A stretch of 64,000 nt of DNA, taken from the NCBI GenBank assembly GCA_023935145.1, contig CM043700.1:66505120-66569119 (forward strand), read 5' to 3'. Each line of letters begins with the position of its first letter. The stretch's first letter is position 1. Shown in pieces: positions 10,854 through 20,616 of the stretch. The notes below the pieces were generated by a model. The model was not told the origin of the DNA, did not search any database, and saw only the letters and a list, made by a program, of their open reading frames with translations. Made by a program: the position numbers and the translations under genes. Source of the stretch: Bretschneidera sinensis. Its lineage: Eukaryota; Streptophyta; Magnoliopsida; Brassicales; Akaniaceae.

Positions 10854-11525
10854 AATACCCCCAAACTTATATTTTGCTAGTCCCTTAGCAAAACAAAATA
10901 AAAACTAAATGAAAAACAAAGAACATAAAGATAAGTTCATCACTCATGTTATCCACAAATTTAAGAAGCACACACACCACCATGATATTTAGTCATGAGC
11001 AAGCTTAAAGAGATAAACCCATCTTCACAATGAATAGAAATGTTAAAATCTAATTACTTACAAAAGGCAGGTTAAGGCATCACAAGTCTGACACTGTGTA
11101 AAGTGAATTAGCTTATAAAAATGAAGCTTCCAAATAACTCCAATGTGTAAGGTCTCCATGTCTCAAGATTCACCAAATTTCCCATCAGAATGAACGAAAA
11201 TGGCATAATTTTTACTTTCTTTTTTTTAAATTTTTTTTTCTATATATATATATATAAGGCTCTGTTATATTTAATTCCCTTAAGCTTTCTAATTGACCCA
11301 TGTAGCGAGTGTTGAGTCAATGACTCCCAAACCAGATGGTTTTAGGGCATTAGGTGTAAAGACACCCCTAAGGACTTACTAACTCGAGTCAAAAAGGCTA
11401 CAAAACTAAATTGACCTTAATGCTACCAAACAAAATTTTCACATTTTGACGTGAACACTCACTGCTTACTGAGGCAAGAGGTACAGTTACTCAGTGGAAA
11501 GTTTATTGATGATGATCATTAGTAG

Positions 11526-11564
<39 letters not shown>

Positions 11565-12190
11565 GCTTTTCTATGCCCAAGTGTTTATCCAACAAGTCAT
11601 CCAGTTTCAGTTAAGACAAGGAAACGTATACATTAAAATCACATGTCATACCTCACACAATTTGTGCTAATGTGCTCGTGTTAGATTAGATCAAACATGT
11701 GAATTCTCAAATGCCTAAAGTAAGTAACTAAATTTTAAAACTTTATCACCAGATCATGTGTTCAAAATTTTAAGCTTACCTATGACATCACATCACAGAA
11801 AATGTTTAGATCAACCAAAATTTCAAAATAACATGAGCATGCATTTATCTTTACGACAAAAAGACAACAAATTAGGACAAAGTGTGTGATGTGTCTCCCA
11901 TACCCCCAAACTTAAATTACAAATTGACCCCAATGTGTGAATAATATGGAAAGAGCTGACTTGGGATATGGAGAACTATCTGGACTAGTATGGCTCGTAG
12001 CATACCCCCAAACTTGATCTGAAGTACGCATTGTCCCTGAAAAATAAATACTGGAAAACAAAAAATATTGGAAACAAACATTAAACATAAATATGTAAAA
12101 TAATAAACAAATGAAAAGATAAGCTGTGGGGTGCCTCTCATGAGCACTAAGTTTAAAGTCTTCAGCCAGACTCCCCTTAGTAGACGATAC
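10854..12190 (-). other. 3' noncoding region and polypurine tract of Ath-5
   Basis: No gene. The polypurine tract (AAGTTTGGGGGTATT on the minus strand, 10854-10868) abuts the LTR. Two more PPT-like copies lie at 11899-11913 and 12001-12015. The conserved post-pol block with GTCTGGCTGAAGACTT is at about 12125-12175. A small hydrophobic reading frame (11917-12147) has a counterpart in Ath-6 but no recognisable family. No env-like gene is visible. Confidence 0.75.
11529..11562. repeat. (TA)n microsatellite
   Basis: About 17 TA units inside the 3' noncoding region of Ath-5. A shorter tract lies at 11241-11256. Confidence 0.95.
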
Positions 12191-12667
12191 TCAATCAGAG
12201 TAACTAGGATCCTCCAATAATATCGTCTCTATGTCCGGACTCCTCAACTCCAAGAATGGTTTTAGCCTTTGTCCATTTACCTTAAAAGTGTTACCATTCT
12301 TGGGATCCTCAATCTCGATGGCCCCATGAGGAAAAACTGACCGAATAATAAATGGGCTTGTCCAACGAGATTTGAGCTTGCCTGGAAAAAGATGCAAGCG
12401 TGAATTGTAAAGAAGAACTTTTTGACCCGGCTCAAAAGCTCGTCTCAAAATGTTTTGATCATGAGTCTTCTTCATTTGTGCTTTGTATGATCGGGCACAC
12501 TCATATGCATCATTTCGCAGCTCCTCCAATTCATTGAGTTGGAGCTTCCGTTGTGAGCCAGCCTTGGAAAGATTGAAATTCAGTTGCTTGATAGCCCAAT
12601 ACGCACGATGATCTAATTCGACCAGAATGTGACATGCCTTTTCGTACACAATACGATAGGAAGACAT
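12191..12667 (-). pseudogene. Integrase C-terminal part (Ath-5)
   Basis: Minus frame of about 158 codons, the end of the polyprotein. [27 protein letters not shown], then [14 protein letters not shown] and [13 protein letters not shown] form the GPY/F-type C-terminal domain of Ty3/gypsy integrases, ending in [20 protein letters not shown]. The frame continues from the integrase core across one stop at 12701-12703, where the neighbouring family sequence has Trp (DALWAYRTAF). The terminator precedes the 3' noncoding block. Confidence 0.9.
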
Positions 12668-12700
12668 GCCAATTGGCGTCTTGAAGGCTGTTCGATATGC

Positions 12701-13378
12701 CTATAGTGCATCAGTCAATCGCAGAGACCAATTATTTCTACTAGGGTTCACAGTTTTCTCTAAAATACATTTGATCTCGCGATTAGAAATTTCCACTTGT
12801 CCACTCGTCTGTGGGTAATATGGGGTGGCAACCTTGTGTGTGATGAAATACTTCTTCATCAACTGCTCAAAAATCTGGTTGCAAAAGTGCTTACCTCCAT
12901 CACTTATGATTGCTCGAGGCGTACCAAATCGAGCAAAAATAGTGTCCTTCAAAAATTGGACCATAACTCTGTGGTTATTGGTCTTGCACGCAACAACCTC
13001 CACCCACTTGGACAGATGGTCCACAGCAACTAGAATGTACAAGTTGCCAAAAGAGTTTGGGAACGGTCCCATAAAATTAATACCCCACATGTCAAAAATC
13101 TTAACAATTAGAATGGGGTTGAGGGGTATCATATTCCTCTTAGAAAGACTCCCTAGCTTTTGGCAATGCTCACAAGATACACAGTAGGTGTGAGAGTCTC
13201 GGAACATGGTAGGCCAATAAAATCCACACTGCACAATCTTTGCAGCGGTCTTTTTAGCACTGAAATGGCCTCCACAATCATGATCATGACAAAAGGCGAT
13301 GATGTTAGATTGTTCATGCTCCTGAATACACCTTCTGATGATCTGATCGGGAAAATACTTAAACAGATAAGGATCATC
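12701..13378 (-). pseudogene. Integrase zinc-binding and core domains (Ath-5)
   Basis: The integrase joins cDNA ends to the host chromosome. The minus strand shows the HHCC zinc finger ([10 protein letters not shown], then [11 protein letters not shown]) and the DDE core: first motif [10 protein letters not shown], second ISDGGKHF, third [11 protein letters not shown]. The first catalytic Asp is Asn (GINFM, whereas Ath-8 has GIDFM), so the enzyme would be inactive even without the stops. Stops flank it at 13379-13381 (TGA, family Trp) and 12701-12703 (TAG, family Trp). Confidence 0.92.
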
Positions 13379-14557
13379 TCAGAAAAAATGTTTTACCATG
13401 GTTAAAAACTTTGATTTATCTTGTCGCCCCCAATGCAAAGGCATGTGTCCGGTGACAAGATAGTTTACTATATCAGTAAACCATGGAGCGGGATTTTGAG
13501 CAATGAGCATTAACTGCTCATCAGAAAATGTCTCAGAAATGGGAGTGGTGGCCTCAGTGAAATCCATAATCAATCTAGATAAATGATCCGCCACCATATT
13601 TTCTGAACCTTTCTTATCCTGAATCTCAATGTTGAACTCTTGAAGTAGCAAGATCCATCGGATAAGACGAGATTTAGCATCGTTTTTTGAGAAAATATAC
13701 TTCAATGCTGCATGGTCCGAGTAGATAATGACTTTAGATCCTAACAAGTAGGATCTGAACTTGTCTAATGCAAAAACGACTGCAAGAAACTTCTTCTCCG
13801 TGGTAGAGTAATTGAGTTGTGCGTAGTTTAGAGTTCGACTTGCATAGTAGATAACATGGGGAAGTTTATCAACACGCTGCCCCAAAACAACTCCAATAGC
13901 ATAGTCTGATGCGTCACACATAATCTCAAAAGGCATACCCCAGTTGGGTGGCTGAATAATGGGTGTGGACGTCAGAATCTTCTTCAGATCCCCAAATGCT
14001 TTCTTACAGTCCTCATCAAATATAAATGGGGCATCCTTTTGTAAAAACTGGCACAAGGGCCTGGCGATTTTGTTGAAATTCTGGATAAATCGCCTGTAGA
14101 AACCTGCATGGCCCAGAAAAGATCGAACCTCCTTCACTGTACGTGGGGGTGGAAGGTTGGAAATCAGGTCCACCTTCGCTTTGTCGACCTCAATCCCCTG
14201 ATGAGATATGACATGCCCTAGTACAATGCCTTGCTTAACCATAAAATGGCACTTCTCCCAATTAAGCACCAGGTTCTTCTCCTTGCACCGTACTAAAACC
14301 AAAGTGAGACGGTGCAGGCACTCTTCAATGGTTGAACCGAAGATGGAGAAGTCGTCCATGAAAATCTCTAAGAACTGCTCTACTATGTCAGAGAATATAT
14401 TGGCCATGCATCGCTGAAAAGTAGCGGGTGCATTGCATAACTTAAAGGGCATGCGACGGTAGGCGAATGTCCCAAAAGGACAGGTAAACGTCATCTTCTC
14501 CTGATCTTTGGGTCCACGGGGACCTGGTTGTATCCAGAATAACCATCCAAAAAACAA
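13379..14557 (-). pseudogene. Reverse transcriptase palm/thumb and RNase H (Ath-5)
   Basis: About 380 meaningful codons on the minus strand. RT is seen from TFTCPFGTFAYRRMPF, through the catalytic FMDDFSIFG (about 14345) and WEKCHFMV, to RSFLGHAGFYRRFIQ. RNase H follows with [35 protein letters not shown] and YSDHAALKYIF, then the connection VADHLSRL. The YxDD motif is intact in the FMDD form usual for this lineage. The first codons are out of frame relative to the upstream piece, so a frameshift lies between 14491 and 14557. The frame ends at a TGA in place of Trp. Confidence 0.92.
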
Positions 14558-15771
14558 TAATACTCGTGCCCAGCCAAACGCTCCACCATCTGATCAATAA
14601 ATAGTAGTGGAAAGTAATCCTTCCTTGTGGCAACGTTTAGCTTACGGTAGTCTATACACACTCTCCACCCTGACTGAACACGAGTTGGCACTAACTTTTC
14701 GTCCTTATTCTTTACTACCGTCAATCCCACTCGCTTGGGCACGACATAAATCGGGCTCACCCACTTGCTATCAGAGATGGGATAAATGATCCCTGCATCT
14801 AACAGCTTAATTATTTCTACCCTCACAACCTCTTGCATAGCTGGGTTGAGCCTTCTTTGTGGCTCCCTTGATGGCTTGGTATTCTCCTCCAAATGTATCT
14901 TGTGCATCACCACTGAGGGGTTGATTCCCCTGATATCCTCAATAGTCCAACCGATAGCTTTCTTGTGCTCTCTTAGAACATCTAATAATTTCTCTTCTTG
15001 AGCCTCACTCAAATCGGAAGCTATAATCACAGGCAAACAATTGGCTGGACCTAGGAACTTATACTTAAGATTATCTGGTAAAGGCTTAAGTTCTTTCTTG
15101 GGGGGTTCAAATGCTGCAGTTTCCTCTGTCTCATTGCTTTCTTGAGGATCAGACTCCAAAATGGCATTCACTTCCTCGAGTAGCTTATCTATGCCCAAGT
15201 CCTCTCCAAAGTGAGCAAAACACGCCTCCAGGGGATCCTTAATGCTTGATTCGTCCACAGTCTCCTTAAGAATCTCCTCTATCAAGCACACATTTCTCAC
15301 TTCATCATATTCCAGTGGTTTCCTAGTGATATCAAAGATGTTCAACTCCACTATCATATTTTCGAAGGAGATCTTCATCACCCCTCTCCTACAATTGATT
15401 AGGGCATTAGCCGTGGCTAAGAATGGTCGCCCTAGAATAACTAGTATTTGAATCCCTACATTCTGGACCGGATCTGTGTCAAACACAATAAAATCCACTG
15501 GGAAATAGAATTTATCCACTTTTATCAAGACGTCCTTAACTATTCCCCGTGGTCTTTTCACTGACCTGTCAGCCAATTGAAGCGTCGTGGATGTGGGCTT
15601 CAATTCTCCTAACCCCAACTGCAAATAGACTGAGTAGGGTAAAAGATTTACACTCACCCCTATATCCAAAAGAGCCCTCTCAATATGGCTAACTCCTATC
15701 GTGCAAGAGATGGTAGGACACCCCGGGTCCTTATACTTGATGGGTAGCTTGCACTGAAGGATTGAGCTGAC
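14491..15771 (-). pseudogene. Aspartic protease and RT N-terminus (Ath-5)
   Basis: Minus strand. Protease: LLDIGVSVNLLPYS near 15655 (family form LLDLGAS) and ILGRPFLATANALINC near 15420. Then comes an acidic spacer with PLEACFAHFGEDL, a Glu-rich stretch and KKELKPLPDNLKYKFLG, then the RT fingers with REPQRRLNPAMQEVV, GIIYPISDSKWVSP, RVCIDYRKLN and FLDGYSGYNQV. One stop (TAG, 15772-15774, in place of a Gln codon) separates it from gag. A frameshift after GYNQVPV leads to the next piece. Confidence 0.92.
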
Positions 15772-16433
15772 CTACTCGGTCAAAAATGCCTTCTTTGGGA
15801 CATTCATCCTCCTCTTGATAGTGACCAAGTCCTTTAAAAACTTAGCATATGATGGCACTTGAAGGATGGCATCCAAAAATGGGATATTGATTTGGACCTG
15901 TTTGAATACCTCCAGAATTTCCTCATACTTCCCTCCTTTCTTGGGCACCTGTAGTCTGTCGGGGTGAGGCGCTTTAGGTACAAATGACCTAGGAGGGTCT
16001 TTCTCAGTAGGTGTGGCTGTAGATGGCTCAACATCTCTCTTCTCCTTGTTGCCACTCCCTTGCCCTTGCTGCATAGCAGGGCTTTCTTCCACTCGATTGT
16101 CCACTTGTCTCCCAGATCTCAGTGTGACAATCGACTGTACTTGTTCCTCCCCGTGCGTAGGAGTTGATGAACTCCCAACCATAAATTGTCCTTTCGGGTT
16201 GGGCACGGGCTGACTGGGGAACTTCCCCTTCTCTCTCTCACCCAAGTGACTTGCAATTTGCCCTATTTGACTCTCCAGCTTGACAATTGCTTGGGTGTTT
16301 ACCATTGTTGCACTCCTTACGTCGCTCATGGATTGGCTATTCATTTTCATGTATTCCTTAATAGTGTCCTCTAATGACTGTGAAACTAGCACTAGTGTTT
16401 GAGTGGGAGCTTGGTAAGTAGGTAATGGTGCTG
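15772..16433 (-). pseudogene. gag C-terminal part (Ath-5)
   Basis: Minus strand. VSQSLEDTIKEYMKMNSQSM, a Gln/Ile region (KLESQIGQIASHLGE), the linker SQPVPNPKGQF, then LRSGRQVDNRVEE and a basic domain PKKGGKYEEILEVFKQVQ ending in KKAFLTE before the stop. It is interrupted upstream at 16434-16438 (GATGG) by Ath-6 and continues at 21882. Confidence 0.9.
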
Positions 16434-16605
16434 GATGGTGATGAGTCTTAAATATTGCATATTTTAGACCCTTAACTTATATTTGTTATGCTCTTAGTTA
16501 GTAGTATTTCACTTTATTTTATGTCTTTCTTGTGTTTTATGTATTTTTATAGGTTTGTGGAGAAAATAAAGCATTTCAGGAGATGTGAAGCTTCTGGAGA
16601 CATTG

Positions 16606-16810
16606 CGATCGATCGCACGAGATATGCGATCGAGCGCACCTGCCTACGAACGAGCGCATGGTCAACATCCCACATCGAAATATTTGAAGTTCAGTGCATC
16701 TGCGATCGATCGTAGCAGACATAAGATCGAGCGCACATGAGATCGTGCGCACAAGACATGCGATCGATCGTACCTGTGATCGATCGCACCACACTGCGAT
16801 CGAGCGCAAA
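16606..16810 (+). repeat. CpG-palindrome array in the Ath-6 LTR
   Basis: About eight irregularly spaced copies of a 12-15 bp motif, GCGATCGATCGCAC or GCGATCGAGCGCAC. The core is self-complementary and rich in CpG. Equivalent arrays lie at 10440-10680, 20785-21005, 24230-24450, 26515-26670, 35005-35100 and 63520-63720. The array sits directly upstream of the USE/TATA unit, so a regulatory role is inferred. Confidence 0.85.
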
Positions 16811-16818
16811 CGGGCAGT

Positions 16819-16870
16819 ATCCCACATCGAATCTGCAACCCATATTGCTCCGGGTCTTCCCCTATATAAA
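16819..16870 (+). promoter_or_regulatory. USE-like plus TATA promoter of the Ath-6 5' LTR
   Basis: ATCCCACATCG at 16819-16829, 33 nt, then TATATAAA at 16863-16870. The element is a perfect match to the plant snRNA USE (RTCCCACATCG), with the spacing known for polymerase II snRNA genes. Transcription start is not determined. Confidence 0.65.
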
Positions 16871-17692
16871 CACCATATGGCTTCCTCATTCAGTGTACAA
16901 TTCCTAAGCCACTTTGGTGTTTACCGTTGGACGTCCACCAGCATTCTGGTGGATCCCGAAGGCATTGCTACCACGAGGGGAAGCGCCGCCTGTCAGCGAG
17001 TGGAATTTCTCCCATGTAAAGTTTTTTATTTATTTCTTTATATTCGGTTGTTTTAGTTTAAATGTTTAGCACTTTTTATTATAGTTTTATAGTTATGAGT
17101 GGCTAGACTCTTCAGCTAAGGTTGAAGATGAAGCCCCGCCGTTGTTTGGCGGAGTAGTTTAGATTTGCGTGTACCAATATGACAATTTTTAGTATAAAAT
17201 GTTCTATCAATTATTTGAGTTAATCTTATAATTGATTGAGTTTAAATTGTTTGTTGGATATTCTTTGTGTTTCATCTGATGGATACATTGAATGCTTTTC
17301 GATTAAATTAGATTTCCTTTGTGATTTGTTAAGAGCGGATACATTGGATGCTTTTGGTTTAGTTGGGATATTCTTTGTTTTTTGTCTTATAGTTGGATTC
17401 ATGGAATGTTTTGATAGGCTATATTTTTAGAACATATATGCTTAAACTTTGGTGGGGTGGATTCGGAAACTTTAGTGCTTTTTATTATTAGTTTTAAAAT
17501 CAACTTAGTTTAGTTTTAATTTATTTTGCAATATCATTCTGAAATTTGGAACTAGGTTAAGATAGAGTTAGTTTAGATTAAAAATATACTTTCACAACGC
17601 AATTCCCTGTGGATTCGACCTCGCACTTGCACAACACTATACTGCAAACGACTCGTGCGCTTGCGAGTAATTTAAAACTCACAACAAGTTTT

Positions 17693-17710
17693 TGGCGCCG
17701 TTGCTGGGGA
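17693..17710 (+). other. Primer binding site of Ath-6 (tRNA-Asp)
   Basis: TGGCGCCGTTGCTGGGGA, one mismatch from the complement of the tRNA-Asp 3' end, six bases after the LTR. Confidence 0.92.
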
Positions 17711-17783
17711 TTTGTTTGGTTTGTGAAAATTTTTGGTCTGAATTGATTTTATTTTTCTAGTAGTTAGTTATCCAAAAAAATAA

Positions 17784-18503
17784 ATGTGGATGAATCCAGC
17801 GCCGGTTTCACAGTCTTTAGAGGATGCCCTCAAGGATTTCATTAAAATGACCGGCCCGTCCCTCAATGCTGCCAACACATTCAATGTTGATAGCTGTTCC
17901 ATCTGTGCTAGTTCTCTGCATTTAGCACAGAATTGTCCATCAATGTCGGCTTTTACCGAGTATCCCATGGAACAAATGAATGCTTTCAATGAGTGTTGTT
18001 GGCAATCAAATGGATCTTACTCTGAAACATACAATCCAGGGTGGTGGGACCACTCTAATGTTTCATGGACGCAGAACCAACTGAGGAATCATGGAAGAGA
18101 CCCTTATCATGCTCAGAATCAATACCCTCCCGAATTTCCTCCACCAATTCCAAGTTATGGTCACTCAGCTTATCCAGCACCATCACCCGCTTACCAAGCT
18201 CCCATTCAAGCGCCAGTATCGGTTTCACAGTCATTAGAGGACGCTCTCAATGATTTCGTGAAAACGACTAGCCAATCTATGAGTGAAATGATGAGTGCAA
18301 CAATAGAAAACACCCAAGCGATTGCCACACTAGAGAGTCAAATTGATCAAATCGCAAGTTACGTGGGTGAAGGAAAGGAAGGAGAGTTCCCCAGTCAATC
18401 TGAGCCTAACCCAAAGGAACAGTTTACAGTGGGAAATTCTTCAACTCCCATGCATTGGCAGGAACAAGTGCAATCAACTGTCCCATACTTGTCTGGGAGA
18501 TAA
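17784..18503 (+). pseudogene. gag remnant (Ath-6), N-terminus deleted
   Basis: Open frame of 239 codons beginning only about 75 nt after the PBS, so the whole capsid-like gag core found in Ath-5 is gone. It carries a complete zinc knuckle, CSICASSLHLAQNC (CX2CX4HX4C), then YPMEQMNAFNE, a Pro/Tyr-rich linker, and SQSLEDALNDFVKTTSQSM. The first 25 codons (VSQSLEDALKDFIKM) duplicate this later segment, so the start is a rearranged join. It ends at a TAA where Ath-5 has a Gln codon (GRQVDN). Confidence 0.85.
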
Positions 18504-19362
18504 GTGGACAATCAAGTAGAAGAGAACCCTGCTATGCACCAAGGGCAAGAGAGTGGCAACAATGAGAAGAGAGATGTTAAGCCATCTATAGCCACTCGTA
18601 TTATTAAGGATCTCTCTAGGTCGTCTTTACCTAAAGCGCCTTACCTTGAGAGACTACAAGTGCCTAAGAAAGAAGGGAAGTCTGAGGACATTTTGGAGGC
18701 ATGCTTTGCTCAATTTAAAGACGATTTGGATTTAGATAAGTTGTTTGAGCAAGCAAATGCTACTTTGGAGTCAGCTCCTCAAAAGATTAGTGAGATGGAG
18801 GAAACCACAACACCTGAACCCCCCAAGAAGGAACTTAAGCCTTTATCGGACAATCTTAAGTATAAGTTCCTACGTCCAGCAGATTCTTTGCCTATAATGA
18901 TAGCTTTAGATTTTGGTGATGCTTCAGAGGAGAAATTATTGGACGTCTTAAGAGAGCATAAGGAAGCTATAGGCTGGACTATTAAGGATATCAAGGGAAT
19001 CAACCCCTCGTTGGTAATACACACGATACAGTTGGAGGAGAATGCCAAGCCATCGAGGGAGCCACAAAGAAGGTGACCCTGCTATGCAAGAGGTTGTGAG
19101 GGCAGAAGATATTAAGCTGTTAGAGGCAGGGATCATTTATCCCATCTTTGATAACAAGGGGGTGAGCCTGATTAAAGTCGTGCCCAAACGTGCTGAATTG
19201 ACGGTAGTAAATAAAGACGACGAGTTGGTTCCAACTCGAGTACAGTCAAGATGGAGGAAGTGTCTAGACTACCGTAAATTGAATGCTGCCACTAGGCCTG
19301 ATCATTTTCCATTTCCATTTACTGATCAGATGGTGGAGCGCTTAGTTGGGCCTGTTTACTAA
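18504..19362 (+). pseudogene. pol remnant without protease (Ath-6)
   Basis: Continues gag (VDNQVEENPAMHQG, RLQVPKKEGKSEDILE) and then jumps in frame to ACFAQFKDDL, the spacer after the protease, so protease is removed cleanly. It follows to KKELKPLSDNLKYKFL and EEKLLDVLREHKEAIGW. After a frameshift at about 19070 it gives RT fingers (KLLEAGIIYP, KCLDYRKLNAATR, TDQMVERL). It stops at VY before the RT catalytic centre and passes straight into the post-pol noncoding block. No YxDD, RNase H or integrase remains. Confidence 0.88.
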
Positions 19363-20616
19363 TGTTGGGTCTGGCTGAAGACGTTAAACTTAGTGCTCAT
19401 GGAAGGCACCCCACAGCTTATCTTTTCTTTTGTTTATTTATTATTTATCATTTTTATGATTAATGTTTGTTTCCAGTATTTTTTGTTTTCCAGTTTTTAT
19501 TTTTCAGGGACAAAGCGTACTTCCGTTCAAGTTTGGGGGTATGCTATGAGCCATACCAGTCCAGATAGTTCTCCATATCTCAGGTCAGCTCTTTCCATAT
19601 TAGTCACACATTGGGGTCAATGTGTAATTTAAGTTTGGGGGTATGGGAGACACATCACACACTTTGTCCTAATTTGTTGTCTTTTCGTCGTAGAGATAAA
19701 TGCATGCTCATGTTGTCGTAAAATTTTGGTTGATCTAAACATTTTCTGTGATGTGATGTCATTGGTGAGCTTAACATTTTGAACACATGATCTGGTGATA
19801 AATTTTAAAATTTAGTTACTTACCTTAGGCATTTGAGAATTCACATGTTTGATCCAATCTAACACGAGCATATTAGCACAAATTATGTGAGGTATGACAT
19901 GTGATTTTAATGTGTATTTTTCCTTATCTTAACTAAAACTGGATGACTTGTTGGATGAACTCTTGGGCATAGAAAAGAATAATAAAAAAAAAAATTTCAT
20001 TATCAATAAACTTTCTGCTGAGTAACTGGACCTCTTGCCTCAGTAAGCAGTGAGTGTTCACGTCAAAAGGTGGAATTTTGCTTGGTAGTATTAAGGCCGG
20101 TTTATTTTCGTAGCCTTTTTGACTCGAGTTAGTAAGTCCTTAGGGGTATCTGTACACCTAATGCCCTAAAACCATCTGGTTTGGGAGTCATTGACTCAAC
20201 ACTCGCTACATGGGTCAATTAGAAAGCTTAAGGGAACTAAACATAGTCGTGCCTTATTAAAAAAAAAAAAAAACTATGCCTTTTTTGTTCATTTTGATGG
20301 GAAATTTGGTGAATCTTTAGACATGGAGAACTTACACATTGGAGTTATTTGGAAGCTTCATTTTTATATGCTAATTCACTTTACACAGTGTCAGACTTGT
20401 GATGCCTTATCCTGCATTTTGTAAGTAATTAGATTTTAACATTTCTTGCGAAGATGGGCTTTTTAAGCTTGCTTATGAATGAATATCATGGTGATGTGTG
20501 CTCCTTAAATTTTTGGATACCATGAGTGATGACTTTATCTTTATGTTCTTTGTTTTTCATTGAGTCTTTTATTTTGTTTTGCTAAGGGACTAGCAAAATA
20601 TAAGTTTGGGGGTATT
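19363..20616 (+). other. 3' noncoding region of Ath-6
   Basis: No clear gene. It opens with the conserved block GTCTGGCTGAAGACGT (about 19367) and AGGCACCCCACAGCTT. A hydrophobic 79-codon frame at 19393-19632 matches one in Ath-5 but has no known family. PPT-like motifs lie at 19528-19543 and 19630-19645, ahead of the real tract. Confidence 0.75.
20602..20616 (+). other. Polypurine tract of Ath-6
   Basis: AAGTTTGGGGGTATT immediately before the 3' LTR; primes plus-strand DNA synthesis in LTR elements. Preceded by GGGACTAGCAAAATAT, also conserved in Ath-5 and Ath-8. Confidence 0.85.

Larger units (their letters stand above)
16439..17686 (+). repeat. 5' LTR of Ath-6
   Basis: From TGATGAGTCTTAAATATTGC to AAACTCACAACA. 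It is highly similar to the 3' LTR, which has an extra short block (about 17-20 bp) in the palindrome array. U3 contains the CpG-palindrome array, two USE-like elements (16667-16677, 16819-16829) and TATATAAA at 16863-16870. Confidence 0.95.

Noticed and set aside
16606..16810. Repeated GCGATCGATCGC motifs as a possible CRISPR array.
   Set aside because: Repeats are about 12-15 bp, irregularly spaced, without uniform spacers or cas genes, and the setting is a plant LTR.
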